Source: Alphaproteobacteria bacterium (GTDB lineage Bacteria > Pseudomonadota > Alphaproteobacteria > SP197). Taken from it: a stretch of 64,000 nt of DNA. Positions 35,858 to 44,856 of this stretch are shown here, one piece after another. A model generated the notes under the pieces. The model did no database searches and was not told the origin of the DNA. It saw nothing but the letters and a program-made list of their open reading frames with translations. The position numbers were made by a program, and so were the translations under genes. Each line of letters starts with the position of its first letter. Positions within the stretch are counted from its first letter, which is position 1. Location of the stretch: positions 32,787 to 96,786 of the forward strand of contig VGDP01000009.1 in NCBI GenBank assembly GCA_016869675.1, written 5' to 3'.

Positions 35858-37042
35858 TCACATGCCGCGCGGCAGCCAGCGCGCCAGCACGGCGAAACCG
35901 AACAGGGCGATGCCGGTGGCCGCGAACACCGAGGGAAGCGGCAGGAAGCTCAGGAGCGCGGTGAAGATCGCGGTGGGGATCAGGCCCGCCATGTCGCGGT
36001 AGGTGCCGAACACCATGGTCATCTCGGGCCGTTCGCGCGCCTTGACCGCGCGCAGGAACGGGATGTGGCACACCGCGTCGAGCGAGACCATGGTCAGGGC
36101 CGACACCAGGAGCAGGCCGGCGCCCACCCAAGGCTGGTCGAACAGCACCGCCACGCCCGACGTCGCCGTGGCGGCGATCGCGAACAGCGCCATGAAGAAC
36201 CGGCGCAAGCCCACCTGGCGCCCGATCCAGCCCATGACCGGCGTGATGAACAGGAACGCGGTGCCGCAACTGATGAGCAGGGCGCCGGTCTGCGGCGTCT
36301 CGCCGGCCTGGACCATGTAGATGGGCGCGTAGATGAAGAACATCACCCACCACACCTCGCGGCCGAAGTTGAGGAACCAGGCGAGCACGAGCCGGGGCTG
36401 GACGGCGAACCGGCGCACGTTGCGCCAGGGTGCCGCGTGGGCCGTCGCGCCGCCGGCCAGCGGGTCGCCGAGCGGCAGGCGGAACAGGTAGAGCAGGAAC
36501 AGTGCGGCGCACGCGGCGCTGAAGGCGAAGGCGACGCCGCGGCCGGCGTCGGTCGCGAGCGTGACGCCAAGGAAGGGGCCGAGCGACCAGGAGAAGGCCG
36601 AGCAGAACGTGCGCAGCGGCTCGGACCGGCCGAGCTGGCGCTTGGGGATGTACGCCATGATGTAGAGGCTGATGCCGACCGTGGCGCAGCTCATGGCGAA
36701 CAGCCGCATCATCTGGCCGGCGACCCAGCCCGGCGCGCTGAGCGTCGCGTAGCAAAGGGTCGAGGCGATGAGCAGCACGGCGCCGAAGGCGTAGATGCGG
36801 CGCACGCGGAACCGCCGCACGAGCCAGGGAATCGCGAAGGTCGACGCGAGCGCGACCCAGCCGACGCCCGTGTAGAGCGCGCTCACGTCGCGCGCGTTGC
36901 CCATGACCTCGAAGGCGAGCAGCGGGATGACGGTGGCGAGCGAGGCGCGCGCCAAGCCCTCGATCGCCGTGAGCACAGCGAAGGACCACGGCCCCGGCGT
37001 GGCGAGGGCGTGGTAGGCGCGGGCGAGGGGGCGGGCGGCCAT
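35858..37042 (-). CDS. major facilitator superfamily transporter
   Basis: The 394-residue protein has about 12 hydrophobic segments and the MFS loop IPWLVRRFRVRRIYAFGAV after helix 2, repeated in weaker form as MGWIGRQVGLRRFFMALF after helix 8. Unlike the two other MFS loci of the window it is uninterrupted. Substrate cannot be predicted. It stands between pmbA (38 nt) and a GNAT gene (51 nt) on the same strand. Confidence 0.8.
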   Translation of the reverse strand: MAARPLARAYHALATPGPWSFAVLTAIEGLARASLATVIPLLAFEVMGNARDVSALYTGVGWVALASTFAIPWLVRRFRVRRIYAFGAVLLIASTLCYATLSAPGWVAGQMMRLFAMSCATVGISLYIMAYIPKRQLGRSEPLRTFCSAFSWSLGPFLGVTLATDAGRGVAFAFSAACAALFLLYLFRLPLGDPLAGGATAHAAPWRNVRRFAVQPRLVLAWFLNFGREVWWVMFFIYAPIYMVQAGETPQTGALLISCGTAFLFITPVMGWIGRQVGLRRFFMALFAIAATATSGVAVLFDQPWVGAGLLLVSALTMVSLDAVCHIPFLRAVKARERPEMTMVFGTYRDMAGLIPTAIFTALLSFLPLPSVFAATGIALFGFAVLARWLPRGM

Positions 37043-37093
37043 GGGCGGATCGGCGCCTGTTTAGGGCGCGCGGCCCGCGGCCGCAACGGTATC

Positions 37094-37579
37094 TCAGCGG
37101 CCGATCGGCTTGTCGAAGACGGTGTAGAGCGGCGCGAAGCCGAACTTCTGGTGCGACGCCATGGCGATGCCGTTGCGGTTGATCGCGCGGATGCGCATGC
37201 GCTTGAGCCCCAGCGCGGCGCAGTGATCCTCGCACGCCTGGTAGAGCCGCCGCGCGATACCCTGCCCGCGCGCCTCGGGCGCCAGGTAGATGTCCGAGAC
37301 GTAGCCGAAGTCCTGCCATTCGGCCTTGATCGAGACGTCGGAATCGTGGTCGCGCCAGCACCCCGTGAACCCCACGGGCCGGCCGTCCTGCTCGGCGATG
37401 AAGAAGGCCCCGTCCTTCGCCGCCACCTCGGCCTCGGTCTCGGCCAGGTAGGCGGGTGTCGCTTCCGCGGCGGTCAGCTTGCTGGGATCCACGCCGCGTT
37501 CGTGCTCCTGCAACGCGTCGAGGAAGGCGCGGATCGTGGCGCGATCCTCGGGGCGGGCCCGGCGGATGGTGATGGTCAT
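37094..37579 (-). CDS. GNAT family N-acetyltransferase
   Basis: The 161-residue GNAT fold starts TITIRRARPEDRATIRAFLDAL and has the acetyl-CoA pyrophosphate loop in APEARGQGIARRLYQACED (RGQGIA). The C-terminal beta-bulge region is GIAMASHQKFGFAPL. The start at ATG 37579 overlaps the VapC stop by 4 nt, so it could be co-transcribed with the toxin-antitoxin pair. It is not of the TacT/AtaT toxin type by neighbourhood, since the upstream antitoxin is Phd-like and already paired with a PIN protein. Substrate is unknown. Confidence 0.83.
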   Translation of the reverse strand: MTITIRRARPEDRATIRAFLDALQEHERGVDPSKLTAAEATPAYLAETEAEVAAKDGAFFIAEQDGRPVGFTGCWRDHDSDVSIKAEWQDFGYVSDIYLAPEARGQGIARRLYQACEDHCAALGLKRMRIRAINRNGIAMASHQKFGFAPLYTVFDKPIGR

Positions 37580-37962
37580 CCCCACAGCCGCTCGACGCCG
37601 TAGGCGTCGAACGCCTTGTCGAGACTGATGATCGGGATGGATTCGACCAAGCACTGGGCGATCAGCATCCGATCGAAGGGATCGCGCAAGGGCCCGCGAA
37701 GCCCACCGGCGCGTTGGGCGTGAGCCAATGTGATCGGAAGAGCTTGAAACCCCTGGGTGCCCACCGCCGCCGACACATCGGCCGCCACGTCGGCCGCTCC
37801 GGGCAACTTGCCAAGGCGGTGTTTCGTCGTGATCTCCCAGCCGGTGGCCGCGCTCACGTACACGTCTGTCCCCGGGGTACCGATGAGCTTGCGCTGCGCG
37901 CCGGGCAATCGAGGGTCACCGTCGAGCCACCAGAGGAAGGCATGGGTATCAAGCAGGATCAC
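37576..37962 (-). CDS. PIN-domain toxin (VapC-like RNase)
   Basis: The 128-residue protein has the PIN acidic residues in MILLDTHAFLWW (Asp5), ATGWEITTKHRLGKL (Glu) and RDPFDRMLIAQCL (Asp pair). These coordinate Mg2+ for RNA cleavage. Closest in type to Phd-partnered PIN toxins. The start is GTG 37962, 12 nt after the antitoxin stop, so the two form a standard antitoxin-first operon. Confidence 0.9.
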   Translation of the reverse strand: MILLDTHAFLWWLDGDPRLPGAQRKLIGTPGTDVYVSAATGWEITTKHRLGKLPGAADVAADVSAAVGTQGFQALPITLAHAQRAGGLRGPLRDPFDRMLIAQCLVESIPIISLDKAFDAYGVERLWG

Positions 37963-37974
37963 GACGACTCGGGC

Positions 37975-38205
37975 TCATGACTCCCAGGCCGAGAGTTCCT
38001 CCTCAGGCAAGGGCTCGAAGAACGCCTCGTCGCAGCACGCGCGGCCCTTCATCGCGCCGAACCTGCGCCCTTCGGGCACGCGCAACGGCTCGAGGCGCGC
38101 GACGGGCACCTTGCCGCGCAGGATCACGATTTCCTCGCCGCTGGTCGCCCGCGCGATCAGTTTCGAGAGGTTCGTCTTGGCTTCATGGATGGTGAAGGTC
38201 GTCAC
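37975..38205 (-). CDS. Phd/YefM-type antitoxin
   Basis: The 76-residue protein starts TTFTIHEAKTNLSKLIARATSGEEIVI, the Phd/YefM DNA-binding fold. Its acidic C-terminal tail (EAFFEPLPEEELSAWES) is suited to wrapping the PIN toxin. The start is GTG 38205. There is no clear Shine-Dalgarno sequence, and a TAAGTT -10-like box ends only 6 nt before the start codon, so the transcript may be leaderless. The protein should repress its own operon through the paired TTAGCTAA sites just upstream. Confidence 0.88.
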   Translation of the reverse strand: MTTFTIHEAKTNLSKLIARATSGEEIVILRGKVPVARLEPLRVPEGRRFGAMKGRACCDEAFFEPLPEEELSAWES

Positions 38206-38214
38206 GGAGCAAAC

Positions 38215-38235
38215 TTAGCTAATCTACTTAGCTAA
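38215..38235. promoter_or_regulatory. paired palindromic operator of the toxin-antitoxin operon
   Basis: The perfect 8-bp palindrome TTAGCTAA occurs at 38215-38222 and 38228-38235, 13 bp apart. It sits 10 bp upstream of the antitoxin start in a locally AT-rich patch. On the minus strand TTGCCT, a 17-nt spacer and TAAGTT can be read across it as a promoter. The layout fits cooperative autorepression by a Phd-type antitoxin. Confidence 0.72.
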
Positions 38236-38251
38236 GGCAAGCCGGCGAACG

Positions 38252-39760
38252 CTACTTCCAGATCGGCGTGCCCGAGCCGGGCAGGCCGAGGCCGGGCCAT
38301 TTGCGCGTCACGGTATCGATGACCTCGTCGGACATGCGGATCACGCGGCCCCAGTCGCGCGCCGTCTCGGGCGGCATCTTTGCGGTGGCGTCGAGACCGA
38401 TCTTGCTGCCCAGCCCCGAGACGGGGCTGGCGAAGTCCAGGTAGTCGATCGGCGTGGACTCGACCATCGTGATATCGCGCGCCGGGTCCATGCGCGTGGC
38501 CACCGCCCACATCACGTCCTTCCAATCGCGCGCGTCGATGTCGTCGTCCACCACGATGATCCACTTGGTGTACATGAACTGGCGCAGGTACGACCACACG
38601 CCCATCATCACGCGCTTGGCGTGGCCGGCGTACGCCTTCTTCATGCTGACCACGGCGATGCGGTAGCTGCAGCCCTCGGGCGGCAGCCAGAAATCGACGA
38701 TTTCGGGGAATTGCTGCTGCAGCAGCGGCACGAACACCTCGTTGAGCGCCTGGCCGAGCACGCTGGGTTCGTCGGGTGGACGACCGGTGAACGTGGTCAG
38801 GTAGATCGGATCACGCCGCATGGTGATGGCGCTGATGGTGAACACCGGGAACGGCTCGACCGCGTTGTAGTACCCGGTGTGGTCGCCGTAGGGGCCTTCG
38901 TCGCCGTGGGCGTCGAGCGCGACGTGGCCTTCCAGCACGATCTCGGCCTCGGCCGGCACCTGAAGCGGAACGGTGACGCAGGGGACCAGATCGAGCCGCT
39001 GGCCGCGCAGCAGCCCGGCGAACTTGTACTCCGAGAGCGTATCGGGCACCGGCGTCACCGCCGCCAGGATGGTGCCCGGGTCGGCGCCGAGCACGACAGC
39101 CGCAGGCAAGGGATCAGGCCGCGTGGCCTTCCAGCGCGCGTGGTGCTGGGCGCCGCCGCGATGCTTCAGCCAGCGCATCAGCGTGGTGTTCGGCCCCGTC
39201 ACCTGCATGCGGTAGATGCCCAGGTTCGGCTTGTCCGTGGCGCCGCCGCCGGGTCCCTGGGTCACCACCAGAGGCCAGGTGATGAGCGGCGCCGGTTCGC
39301 CGGGCCAGCAGGTCTGGATCGGCAGGCGGCCGAGGTCGATGTCGGCACCCCGCAGCACCACCTCCTGGCACGGCGCGTGGCCGACGGTGCGCGGCGTCAT
39401 GGCCAGGATCTCGCGCGCCAGCGGCACCAGCTTCAGCGCGTCGCGCCAGCCTTCGGGCGGCTCCGGCTGGCGCAGGAACGCGAGCGTCCGGCCGATGGCG
39501 CGCAGCTCCGCCGGCTCGCGGTTCATGCCCCAGGCGACCCGTTCGACCGTGCCGAACAGGTTGGCCAGCACCGGCATGGGGTTGCGCGCCCCGTCGGCGC
39601 CGACGATGTTCTCGAACAGCACGGCCGGCCCGCCCTCGGCCAGCAGGCGGGTCTGGATCTCGGTCATCTCGAGGACGGGCGAGACCGGCGCCGCCACGCG
39701 CGCGAGCCGGCCGGCGCCCTCCAGCCGGGCCATGAAGTCGCGCAGCGAGCGGAAGGCCAA
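38252..39760 (-). CDS. UbiD family decarboxylase
   Basis: The 502-residue protein belongs to UbiD, the prenylated-FMN-dependent (de)carboxylases. Blocks seen are [60 protein letters not shown] (bearing the Glu residues of the catalytic network) and the late [27 protein letters not shown]. It could be the ubiquinone-pathway 3-octaprenyl-4-hydroxybenzoate decarboxylase, with ubiA 2 kb away, or an aromatic-acid enzyme. The start is read as TTG 39760, because it gives the usual opening [13 protein letters not shown]. No ubiX is present in the window. Confidence 0.88.
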   Translation of the reverse strand: MAFRSLRDFMARLEGAGRLARVAAPVSPVLEMTEIQTRLLAEGGPAVLFENIVGADGARNPMPVLANLFGTVERVAWGMNREPAELRAIGRTLAFLRQPEPPEGWRDALKLVPLAREILAMTPRTVGHAPCQEVVLRGADIDLGRLPIQTCWPGEPAPLITWPLVVTQGPGGGATDKPNLGIYRMQVTGPNTTLMRWLKHRGGAQHHARWKATRPDPLPAAVVLGADPGTILAAVTPVPDTLSEYKFAGLLRGQRLDLVPCVTVPLQVPAEAEIVLEGHVALDAHGDEGPYGDHTGYYNAVEPFPVFTISAITMRRDPIYLTTFTGRPPDEPSVLGQALNEVFVPLLQQQFPEIVDFWLPPEGCSYRIAVVSMKKAYAGHAKRVMMGVWSYLRQFMYTKWIIVVDDDIDARDWKDVMWAVATRMDPARDITMVESTPIDYLDFASPVSGLGSKIGLDATAKMPPETARDWGRVIRMSDEVIDTVTRKWPGLGLPGSGTPIWK

Positions 39761-39898
39761 CGCTATTCCGTCGCCGCGGCGGCACCGACCGCGCCGGGAA
39801 GGGAATCGTTCGCCGCCATGACCCTTGCTCGCCCTCGCCGCGCGGATGGGACTTGAGGTATAGCACGGCCGACAAGAACCAGCGCGAACGGGGCGAGG

Positions 39899-40728
39899 GT
39901 GGCGAGTTATCTGGAGGAACGGGCGATCCGGGTCGCGTTGGCGAAGGGATATCCGTTCCCGGCGGCCGAAGGTCGTGCCTGTTCGTCGCCGGCACGGCGT
40001 ATCCGGTGGTCCGCCTGGGCGAAGGCGGCTTCGCCGACGCGACCCTGCGCGCGGGCGGCGAGGAAGTCACCGCCGAAGCCGTGCTGCGCCATCACGGCTG
40101 CCGCGAGCGGCCGACGCTCGAGGAACGGGTCGCCGTGCTGGCCTACGGCTCGAACGCTTCGCCCGAGCAGCTCGCGCGCAAGTTCGCCCGGTTCGGCACC
40201 GACGTGGCCATCCCGCTAGTGCGCGGCCGCCTGGCGGGTTTCGACGTGGTCTACGCGCCCCACGTGGCGCGCTATGGCGCGATCCCGGCGACCTTGGCGC
40301 CCGCGCCCGGCACGTCCGTGGCGGTCGCCGTGCTGCATCTGACCGCCGCCCAGGTCAAGCGCATGCACGAGACCGAGTTGTCGGCCGGCAACTACGTCTA
40401 TGGCGAGCTTGCCGGCGCGGCCTGGGCGCCCGAGATCGGCGCCGCGCCGACGCGCATGTCCGCCTACGTCGCCGTGCACGGGGCGCTCGGGCTGACCGGG
40501 GCGCCGCTCGCGCTCGCGGCCGTCCGGGCCGAAGGGCGGACGCTGGCGGCCATGGCCAAGCCAGCCGTGCTGGCCCTGGCGCGCGACCGTCTGGCGCCGG
40601 GCATGGACCTGGACGACTTCATCGACGACATGGTGCGCGTCGCCCATGTGCGCGCCACGCGCACCCGCGCGCTGCGCGAGGCCGCCCTGCCCCTCACCGT
40701 GCCCGGCCTGCGGCCGATCGAGGGCTGA
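39899..40728 (+). pseudogene. AYGSN-motif (gamma-glutamylcyclotransferase-like) protein, frameshifted near its start
   Basis: Translation from GTG 39899 gives a credible N-terminus ([24 protein letters not shown]). Near 39972 the coding frame changes to one reading [18 protein letters not shown] and then VAVLAYGSNASPEQLARKF to TGA 40726-40728. The AYGSN motif is the hallmark of the gamma-glutamylcyclotransferase/AIG2-like fold, which here has an N-terminal extension of about 90 residues that I do not recognise. A one-nucleotide loss in a non-homopolymer context would explain the break. An intact shorter protein from a downstream start is possible. Biochemical function is unknown. Confidence 0.55.
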
Positions 40729-40789
40729 GGCGCTTGCGCGCGGCGCGGCGCGCGGGCATGGTCGCGCGCCCTGCCGCGAGGTTGCCCCC

Positions 40790-41722
40790 TTGGCGCACCC
40801 GGATGCCACAAGCGACGATGCCCCCCTGCGGGGGCGCCGGCTGATCGTCGCCACGGCGATGCTCTACGGCCTCGGCATCGTCTGGGGCCTGACCTACCCG
40901 ATCGCCAAGGTCGTCACCGAAGCGGGCGCGCATCCCGTGGGCATGGCCCTGCTGCAGGCCGTGATCGGCTGCCTGTCACTGGCGCCGATCGCGCTGGCGC
41001 GCCGTCGCCCGCCGCCGCTGACGCGCCGGCACGTCCCGGTCTACGTCATCGCCGGCACCCTGGGCACGGCGCTGCCGAGCTGCGTCTGGTTCTGGGTCGC
41101 GCCGTTCCTGCCGTCGGGCCTGGTCGCCATCCTGATGGCCCTGGTGCCCATGATGACCCTGGGTCTCGCGCTGTTGCTCGGCGTCGAGCGATTCGAGTCG
41201 AAGCGCACCGTCGGCATCCTGTGCGGCATCGTCGCCGTCGCCCTCATCGTCGTGCCGGATACCAGCCTGCCCGAGCGCGCCATGGTGTGGTGGGTCCTGA
41301 TCGGCCTGGTCGTGCCGCTGTGCTATTCGACCGAGAACGTCTTCTTGACCCTGCGCCGCCCGGCGGACGTGGAATCCGCGACGTTGCTGTGCGGGATGAT
41401 GTGGGCGGCGACTGTCCTGCTGCTGCCGGTCGCGTGGGCGACCGACGGCTGGGCCTGGTTCTCCTGGCAGGAGGATCGCACGGGATGGTTGTTCCTGGGC
41501 CTGGCGGCGATCAACGTCTTCGCGTACCTGACCTTCATCGAAGTCATCCGCATGGCCGGGCCGGTGTTCGCCTCGCAACAGGGCTACATCGTCACGATCA
41601 CCGGCGTGCTGACCGGCATGATCTTCCTGGACGAGACGCACAGCGGCTGGGTCTGGGTGGCCACGGCGATCATGATGGCGGGCCTGTTCCTGGTCACGCC
41701 GCGCCCGCACCTGAAGGGTTAG
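40790..41722 (+). CDS. DMT superfamily transporter (EamA domains)
   Basis: The 310-residue protein has about ten hydrophobic helices in two EamA halves. The first includes LGIVWGLTYPIAKVV and PVGMALLQAVIG, and the second PLCYSTENVFLTLRRP and GPVFASQQGYIVTITGVLTGMIFLDE. It is a probable metabolite or amino-acid exporter of the inner membrane. The start is uncertain: TTG 40790 is proposed, since upstream codons lack transporter features. It converges with ubiA and overlaps it by 4 nt. Confidence 0.8.
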   Translation: MAHPDATSDDAPLRGRRLIVATAMLYGLGIVWGLTYPIAKVVTEAGAHPVGMALLQAVIGCLSLAPIALARRRPPPLTRRHVPVYVIAGTLGTALPSCVWFWVAPFLPSGLVAILMALVPMMTLGLALLLGVERFESKRTVGILCGIVAVALIVVPDTSLPERAMVWWVLIGLVVPLCYSTENVFLTLRRPADVESATLLCGMMWAATVLLLPVAWATDGWAWFSWQEDRTGWLFLGLAAINVFAYLTFIEVIRMAGPVFASQQGYIVTITGVLTGMIFLDETHSGWVWVATAIMMAGLFLVTPRPHLKG

Positions 41723-42621
41723 ACCCAGCGCGCCAGCAGCAGGCCCGCCGCGACGATCCCGCCGAGCTCGACGTTGGAGCGGAACAGGGCGTGGCAGCGG
41801 GCTGGGTCGTCGATGGCGAGGCGCAGCACCTGCCAGGCCAGGTGCGCCGCCGCCGGCGCGAGGAACGCGAGCGCCGCCCAACCCAGCCCGGCCAGCTCCG
41901 CCGCGGCCGCGATGCCGACCCAGGCGAGCGCGTAGAACGCCGCCACCCAGGGCCGCGTACGAGCGCCGAGCGCCAGCGCGGACGAGCGCACCCCGATCGC
42001 GGCGTCGTCGCGCTTGTCCTGGTGGGCGTAGATGGTGTCGTAGCCGAGCGTCCAGGCGATGCACGCGCCGTAGAGCACGAGCGCCGGCGCGGCCAGGGTG
42101 CCGGTCGCCGCGGTCCAGCCGAGCAAGGCGCCCCAGTTGAAGGTCAACCCGAGCAACGCCTGCGGCCAGTCGGTGAACCGCTTGGCCAGCGGGTAGACCG
42201 CGACCGGCACCAGCGACAGCGCGCCCAGCAGCACGGCGTTGGCCGGCAGTTGCACCAGCACCGCCAGCCCGGCCAGCAGCAGCACCGCCAGGAACGCCAG
42301 CGCCTGGGCCACGGAGAGCGCGCCGCTGGCCAGCGGCCTGTCGCGCGTCCGTTCGACCAGCCCATCGATACGCCGGTCCGCGATGTCGTTGACGACGCAG
42401 CCGGCGGCGCGCATGACCAGCGCGCCCAGCGCGAACAGCACGAACAGCCAAGCCTCCGCCCCGGCCAGGATCAGGCTCCACCAGCACGGCCACAGCAGCA
42501 GCCAGGTGCCCGCCGGCCGGTCGAACCGGGCCAGCCGGAGATAGGGTTGCAGGCCGCCCGGGGCCGCCGCGACCAGCCGGGACGTGTAAGGGATTCTGGC
42601 GTGTCCTGTTACGTCGGCCAT
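41719..42621 (-). CDS. ubiA: 4-hydroxybenzoate octaprenyltransferase
   Basis: UbiA prenylates 4-hydroxybenzoate in ubiquinone synthesis. The 300-residue membrane protein has the first Asp-rich motif NDIADRRIDGLVERTRDRPL and the second GYDTIYAHQDKRDDAAIG, both needed for Mg2+-prenyl-PP binding. The first block YLRLARFDRPAGTWLLLWPCWW is typical of the 4HB type and sets it apart from ctaB. ATG 42621 is the start. It is divergent from rsmE across 42 nt or less. Confidence 0.93.
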   Translation of the reverse strand: MADVTGHARIPYTSRLVAAAPGGLQPYLRLARFDRPAGTWLLLWPCWWSLILAGAEAWLFVLFALGALVMRAAGCVVNDIADRRIDGLVERTRDRPLASGALSVAQALAFLAVLLLAGLAVLVQLPANAVLLGALSLVPVAVYPLAKRFTDWPQALLGLTFNWGALLGWTAATGTLAAPALVLYGACIAWTLGYDTIYAHQDKRDDAAIGVRSSALALGARTRPWVAAFYALAWVGIAAAAELAGLGWAALAFLAPAAAHLAWQVLRLAIDDPARCHALFRSNVELGGIVAAGLLLARWV

Positions 42622-42663
42622 GGTGTATACCGCCAAGCTTCCGCCAGAATGCCGGAACGCGCG

Positions 42664-43455
42664 ATGAACACAAGCACCGAGACCGGCGCGCCGTCCGGGG
42701 CCGTTGCCCCGGCGGTCCGGCTGTTCGTCACGGCGGCGTTGGCGCCTGACGCGGTCATCGTGCTGGAGCCGGAGCAGGCACATTATCTAACTCATGTGAT
42801 GCGCCGGGGCACGGGCGACACGGTCGCCCTGTTCAACGGCCGCGACGGCGAATGGCGCGCGCGTCTGGAGCGCACTGGCCGGCACGGCGCCAGCGCGCAC
42901 GTCGGGGCCCGATTGCGGCCCCAAGGCACGGAGCCCGACGTGTGGCTGCTGTTCGCGCCGATCAAGCGGGCCCGCCTGGACTATCTGGTGGAGAAGGCGA
43001 CCGAGCTGGGCGTCGCCGCCCTGCTGCCGGTCATCACCCGGCGCACCGTGGTCGAGCGCGTCAATGTCGAGCGCCTGGCGGCGCACGCGCGCGAAGCGGC
43101 CGAGCAGACCGAGCGGCTGAGCGTGCCGGTGGTGCACGCGCCGCGACCGCTGGATGCCATCATCGCGTCCTGGCCGCCCGAGCGGCGCCTGCTGCTGTGC
43201 GACGAGAGCGGCGCCGGCGCGCCGATCGTCACGGCGCTCGGGCAAAGGGGCGCCGCCGCCGCGCCGTGGGCGGTGGCGATCGGACCCGAGGGCGGTTTCG
43301 ACGCCTCGGAACGCGCGGCGCTGGCGGCGTTGCCCCAGGCGCTGCCCGTCGGGTTGGGGCCGCGGCTCCTGCGCGCGGACACCGCGGCGCTGGCCGCGCT
43401 GGCCTGCTGGCAGGCGGTGCTGGGCGATTGGCACAAGGCGCCGCGCGCCGGATAG
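42664..43455 (+). CDS. rsmE: 16S rRNA (uracil1498-N3)-methyltransferase
   Basis: RsmE methylates U1498 of 16S rRNA. The 263-residue SPOUT-fold protein has a PUA-like N-terminus (EQAHYLTHVMRRGTGDTVALFNG) and the knot-forming C-terminus with AIGPEGGFDASERAAL and GLGPRLLRADTAALAAL. Block PIKRARLDYLVEKATELGVAALLPV is characteristic. ATG 42664 and ATG 42649 are equally possible starts. The ubiA / rsmE / gshA order is common in alphaproteobacteria. Confidence 0.92.
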   Translation: MNTSTETGAPSGAVAPAVRLFVTAALAPDAVIVLEPEQAHYLTHVMRRGTGDTVALFNGRDGEWRARLERTGRHGASAHVGARLRPQGTEPDVWLLFAPIKRARLDYLVEKATELGVAALLPVITRRTVVERVNVERLAAHAREAAEQTERLSVPVVHAPRPLDAIIASWPPERRLLLCDESGAGAPIVTALGQRGAAAAPWAVAIGPEGGFDASERAALAALPQALPVGLGPRLLRADTAALAALACWQAVLGDWHKAPRAG

Positions 43456-43477
43456 AAAATCAGGGAAGGGGAACGCG

Positions 43478-44842
43478 ATGTCGGGACCGTCGAAGGTGTC
43501 GAGCGAGCCGATCACCGAGCACCGCCAACTCGTCGAGGCGATCGCGCGCGGCTCCAAGCCCCGTTCGGCCTGGCGCATCGGCACCGAGCACGAGAAGTTC
43601 GTTTTCGGGCTGACCGACCACAAGCGCGTGCCCTACGACGGGCCCGCCGGCATCCGCGCCCTGCTGGAGGGGATGCAGCGCTTCGGCTGGCAGCCGACGC
43701 GCGAGGGCGACACGATCATCGGGCTGAACCAGGGCGACGAGAACATCTCGCTCGAACCCGGCGGCCAGTTCGAGCTGTCGGGCGCGCCGCTCGGTTCGAT
43801 CCACGAGACCTGTTCCGAGGTCAACACGCACCTCGCCCAGGTGAAGGAGGTGGGCGCCGAGCTCGGCCTCGGCTTCCTCGGGCTGGGCTTCGATCCGACG
43901 ACGCCGCGCGCCGAGGTGCCCTGGATGCCCAAGGGCCGCTACAAGATCATGCGCGCCTACATGCCGAAGAAGGGTGGCATGGGGCTCGACATGATGGTGC
44001 GCACGTGCACGGTCCAGGTGAACCTGGATTTCGGCGACGAGGCCGACATGGTCAAGAAGCTGCGTGTCGGCCTGGCGCTGCAGCCGGTGGCGACCGCGCT
44101 GTTCGCCAACTCGCCCTTCGCCGAGGGTCGGCTCAACGGCTTCCAGAGTCTGCGCGGCCACGTCTGGACCGACACGGACCCCGACCGCACCGGCGATCTG
44201 CCGTTCGCCTTCGAGCCAGGCATGGGCTTCGAGCGCTACGTCGACTACGCGCTCGACGTGCCCATGTACTTCGTCTACCGCGACGGGCGCTACATCGACG
44301 CCAGCGGCCAGTCGTTCCGCGATTTCCTGCAGGGCCGCCTGCCCGCCCTGCCCGGCCAGGCGCCGACCCGGACCGACTGGGACGACCACCTGACCACCCT
44401 GTTCCCCGAGGTGCGGCTGAAGCGTTACATCGAGATGCGCGGCGCCGACAGCGGGCCGTGGCGCCGGCTGTGCGCCCTGCCGGCCCTGTGGGTCGGCCTG
44501 CTCTACGACGACGCGGCGCTGCACGCCGCGTGGGACCTGGTCAAGGGCTGGACCGCCGGACAGCGTGCCGCGATGCGCGCCGACGTCGCGCGCCAGGGCT
44601 TCGCAACGCGCACGCCGGTGGGCCCGATGCTCGACCTGGCCAAGCGCGTGCTCGCCATCGCCGACGAAGGCCTGCGCCGGCGCGCCACGGGGTGCGGCAC
44701 CCGGCTCGACGAGACGTGCTTCCTCGCCTCGCTGCACGAGATCGCCGACCACGGCCGCACCCCGGCCGAGGATCTGATCGCGGCGTTCGAGACCCGTTGG
44801 AGCCGCTCGGTCGAGCCGGTGTTCCGCGAGTACGCGTTCTAG
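43478..44842 (+). CDS. gshA: glutamate-cysteine ligase (alphaproteobacterial/plant type)
   Basis: GshA makes gamma-glutamylcysteine, the first glutathione precursor. The 454-residue protein shows the plant-like GCL blocks [14 protein letters not shown] (catalytic Glu), [36 protein letters not shown] and [25 protein letters not shown] strong GGGAAGGGG ribosome binding site precedes ATG 43478, which is 22 nt after the rsmE stop. It is intact and of normal length. Confidence 0.94.
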   Translation: MSGPSKVSSEPITEHRQLVEAIARGSKPRSAWRIGTEHEKFVFGLTDHKRVPYDGPAGIRALLEGMQRFGWQPTREGDTIIGLNQGDENISLEPGGQFELSGAPLGSIHETCSEVNTHLAQVKEVGAELGLGFLGLGFDPTTPRAEVPWMPKGRYKIMRAYMPKKGGMGLDMMVRTCTVQVNLDFGDEADMVKKLRVGLALQPVATALFANSPFAEGRLNGFQSLRGHVWTDTDPDRTGDLPFAFEPGMGFERYVDYALDVPMYFVYRDGRYIDASGQSFRDFLQGRLPALPGQAPTRTDWDDHLTTLFPEVRLKRYIEMRGADSGPWRRLCALPALWVGLLYDDAALHAAWDLVKGWTAGQRAAMRADVARQGFATRTPVGPMLDLAKRVLAIADEGLRRRATGCGTRLDETCFLASLHEIADHGRTPAEDLIAAFETRWSRSVEPVFREYAF

Positions 44843-44856
44843 GGATAGGCGTGGCC

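Noticed and set aside
37094..37579. GNAT gene as a third, toxin-type component of the toxin-antitoxin locus
   Set aside because: The Phd-like antitoxin already has a PIN partner and GNAT toxins normally pair with ribbon-helix-helix antitoxins.
41221..42648. Long N-terminal extension of rsmE in the same frame
   Set aside because: It is Arg/Gln-rich, antisense to ubiA, and the RsmE family starts at about 42664.
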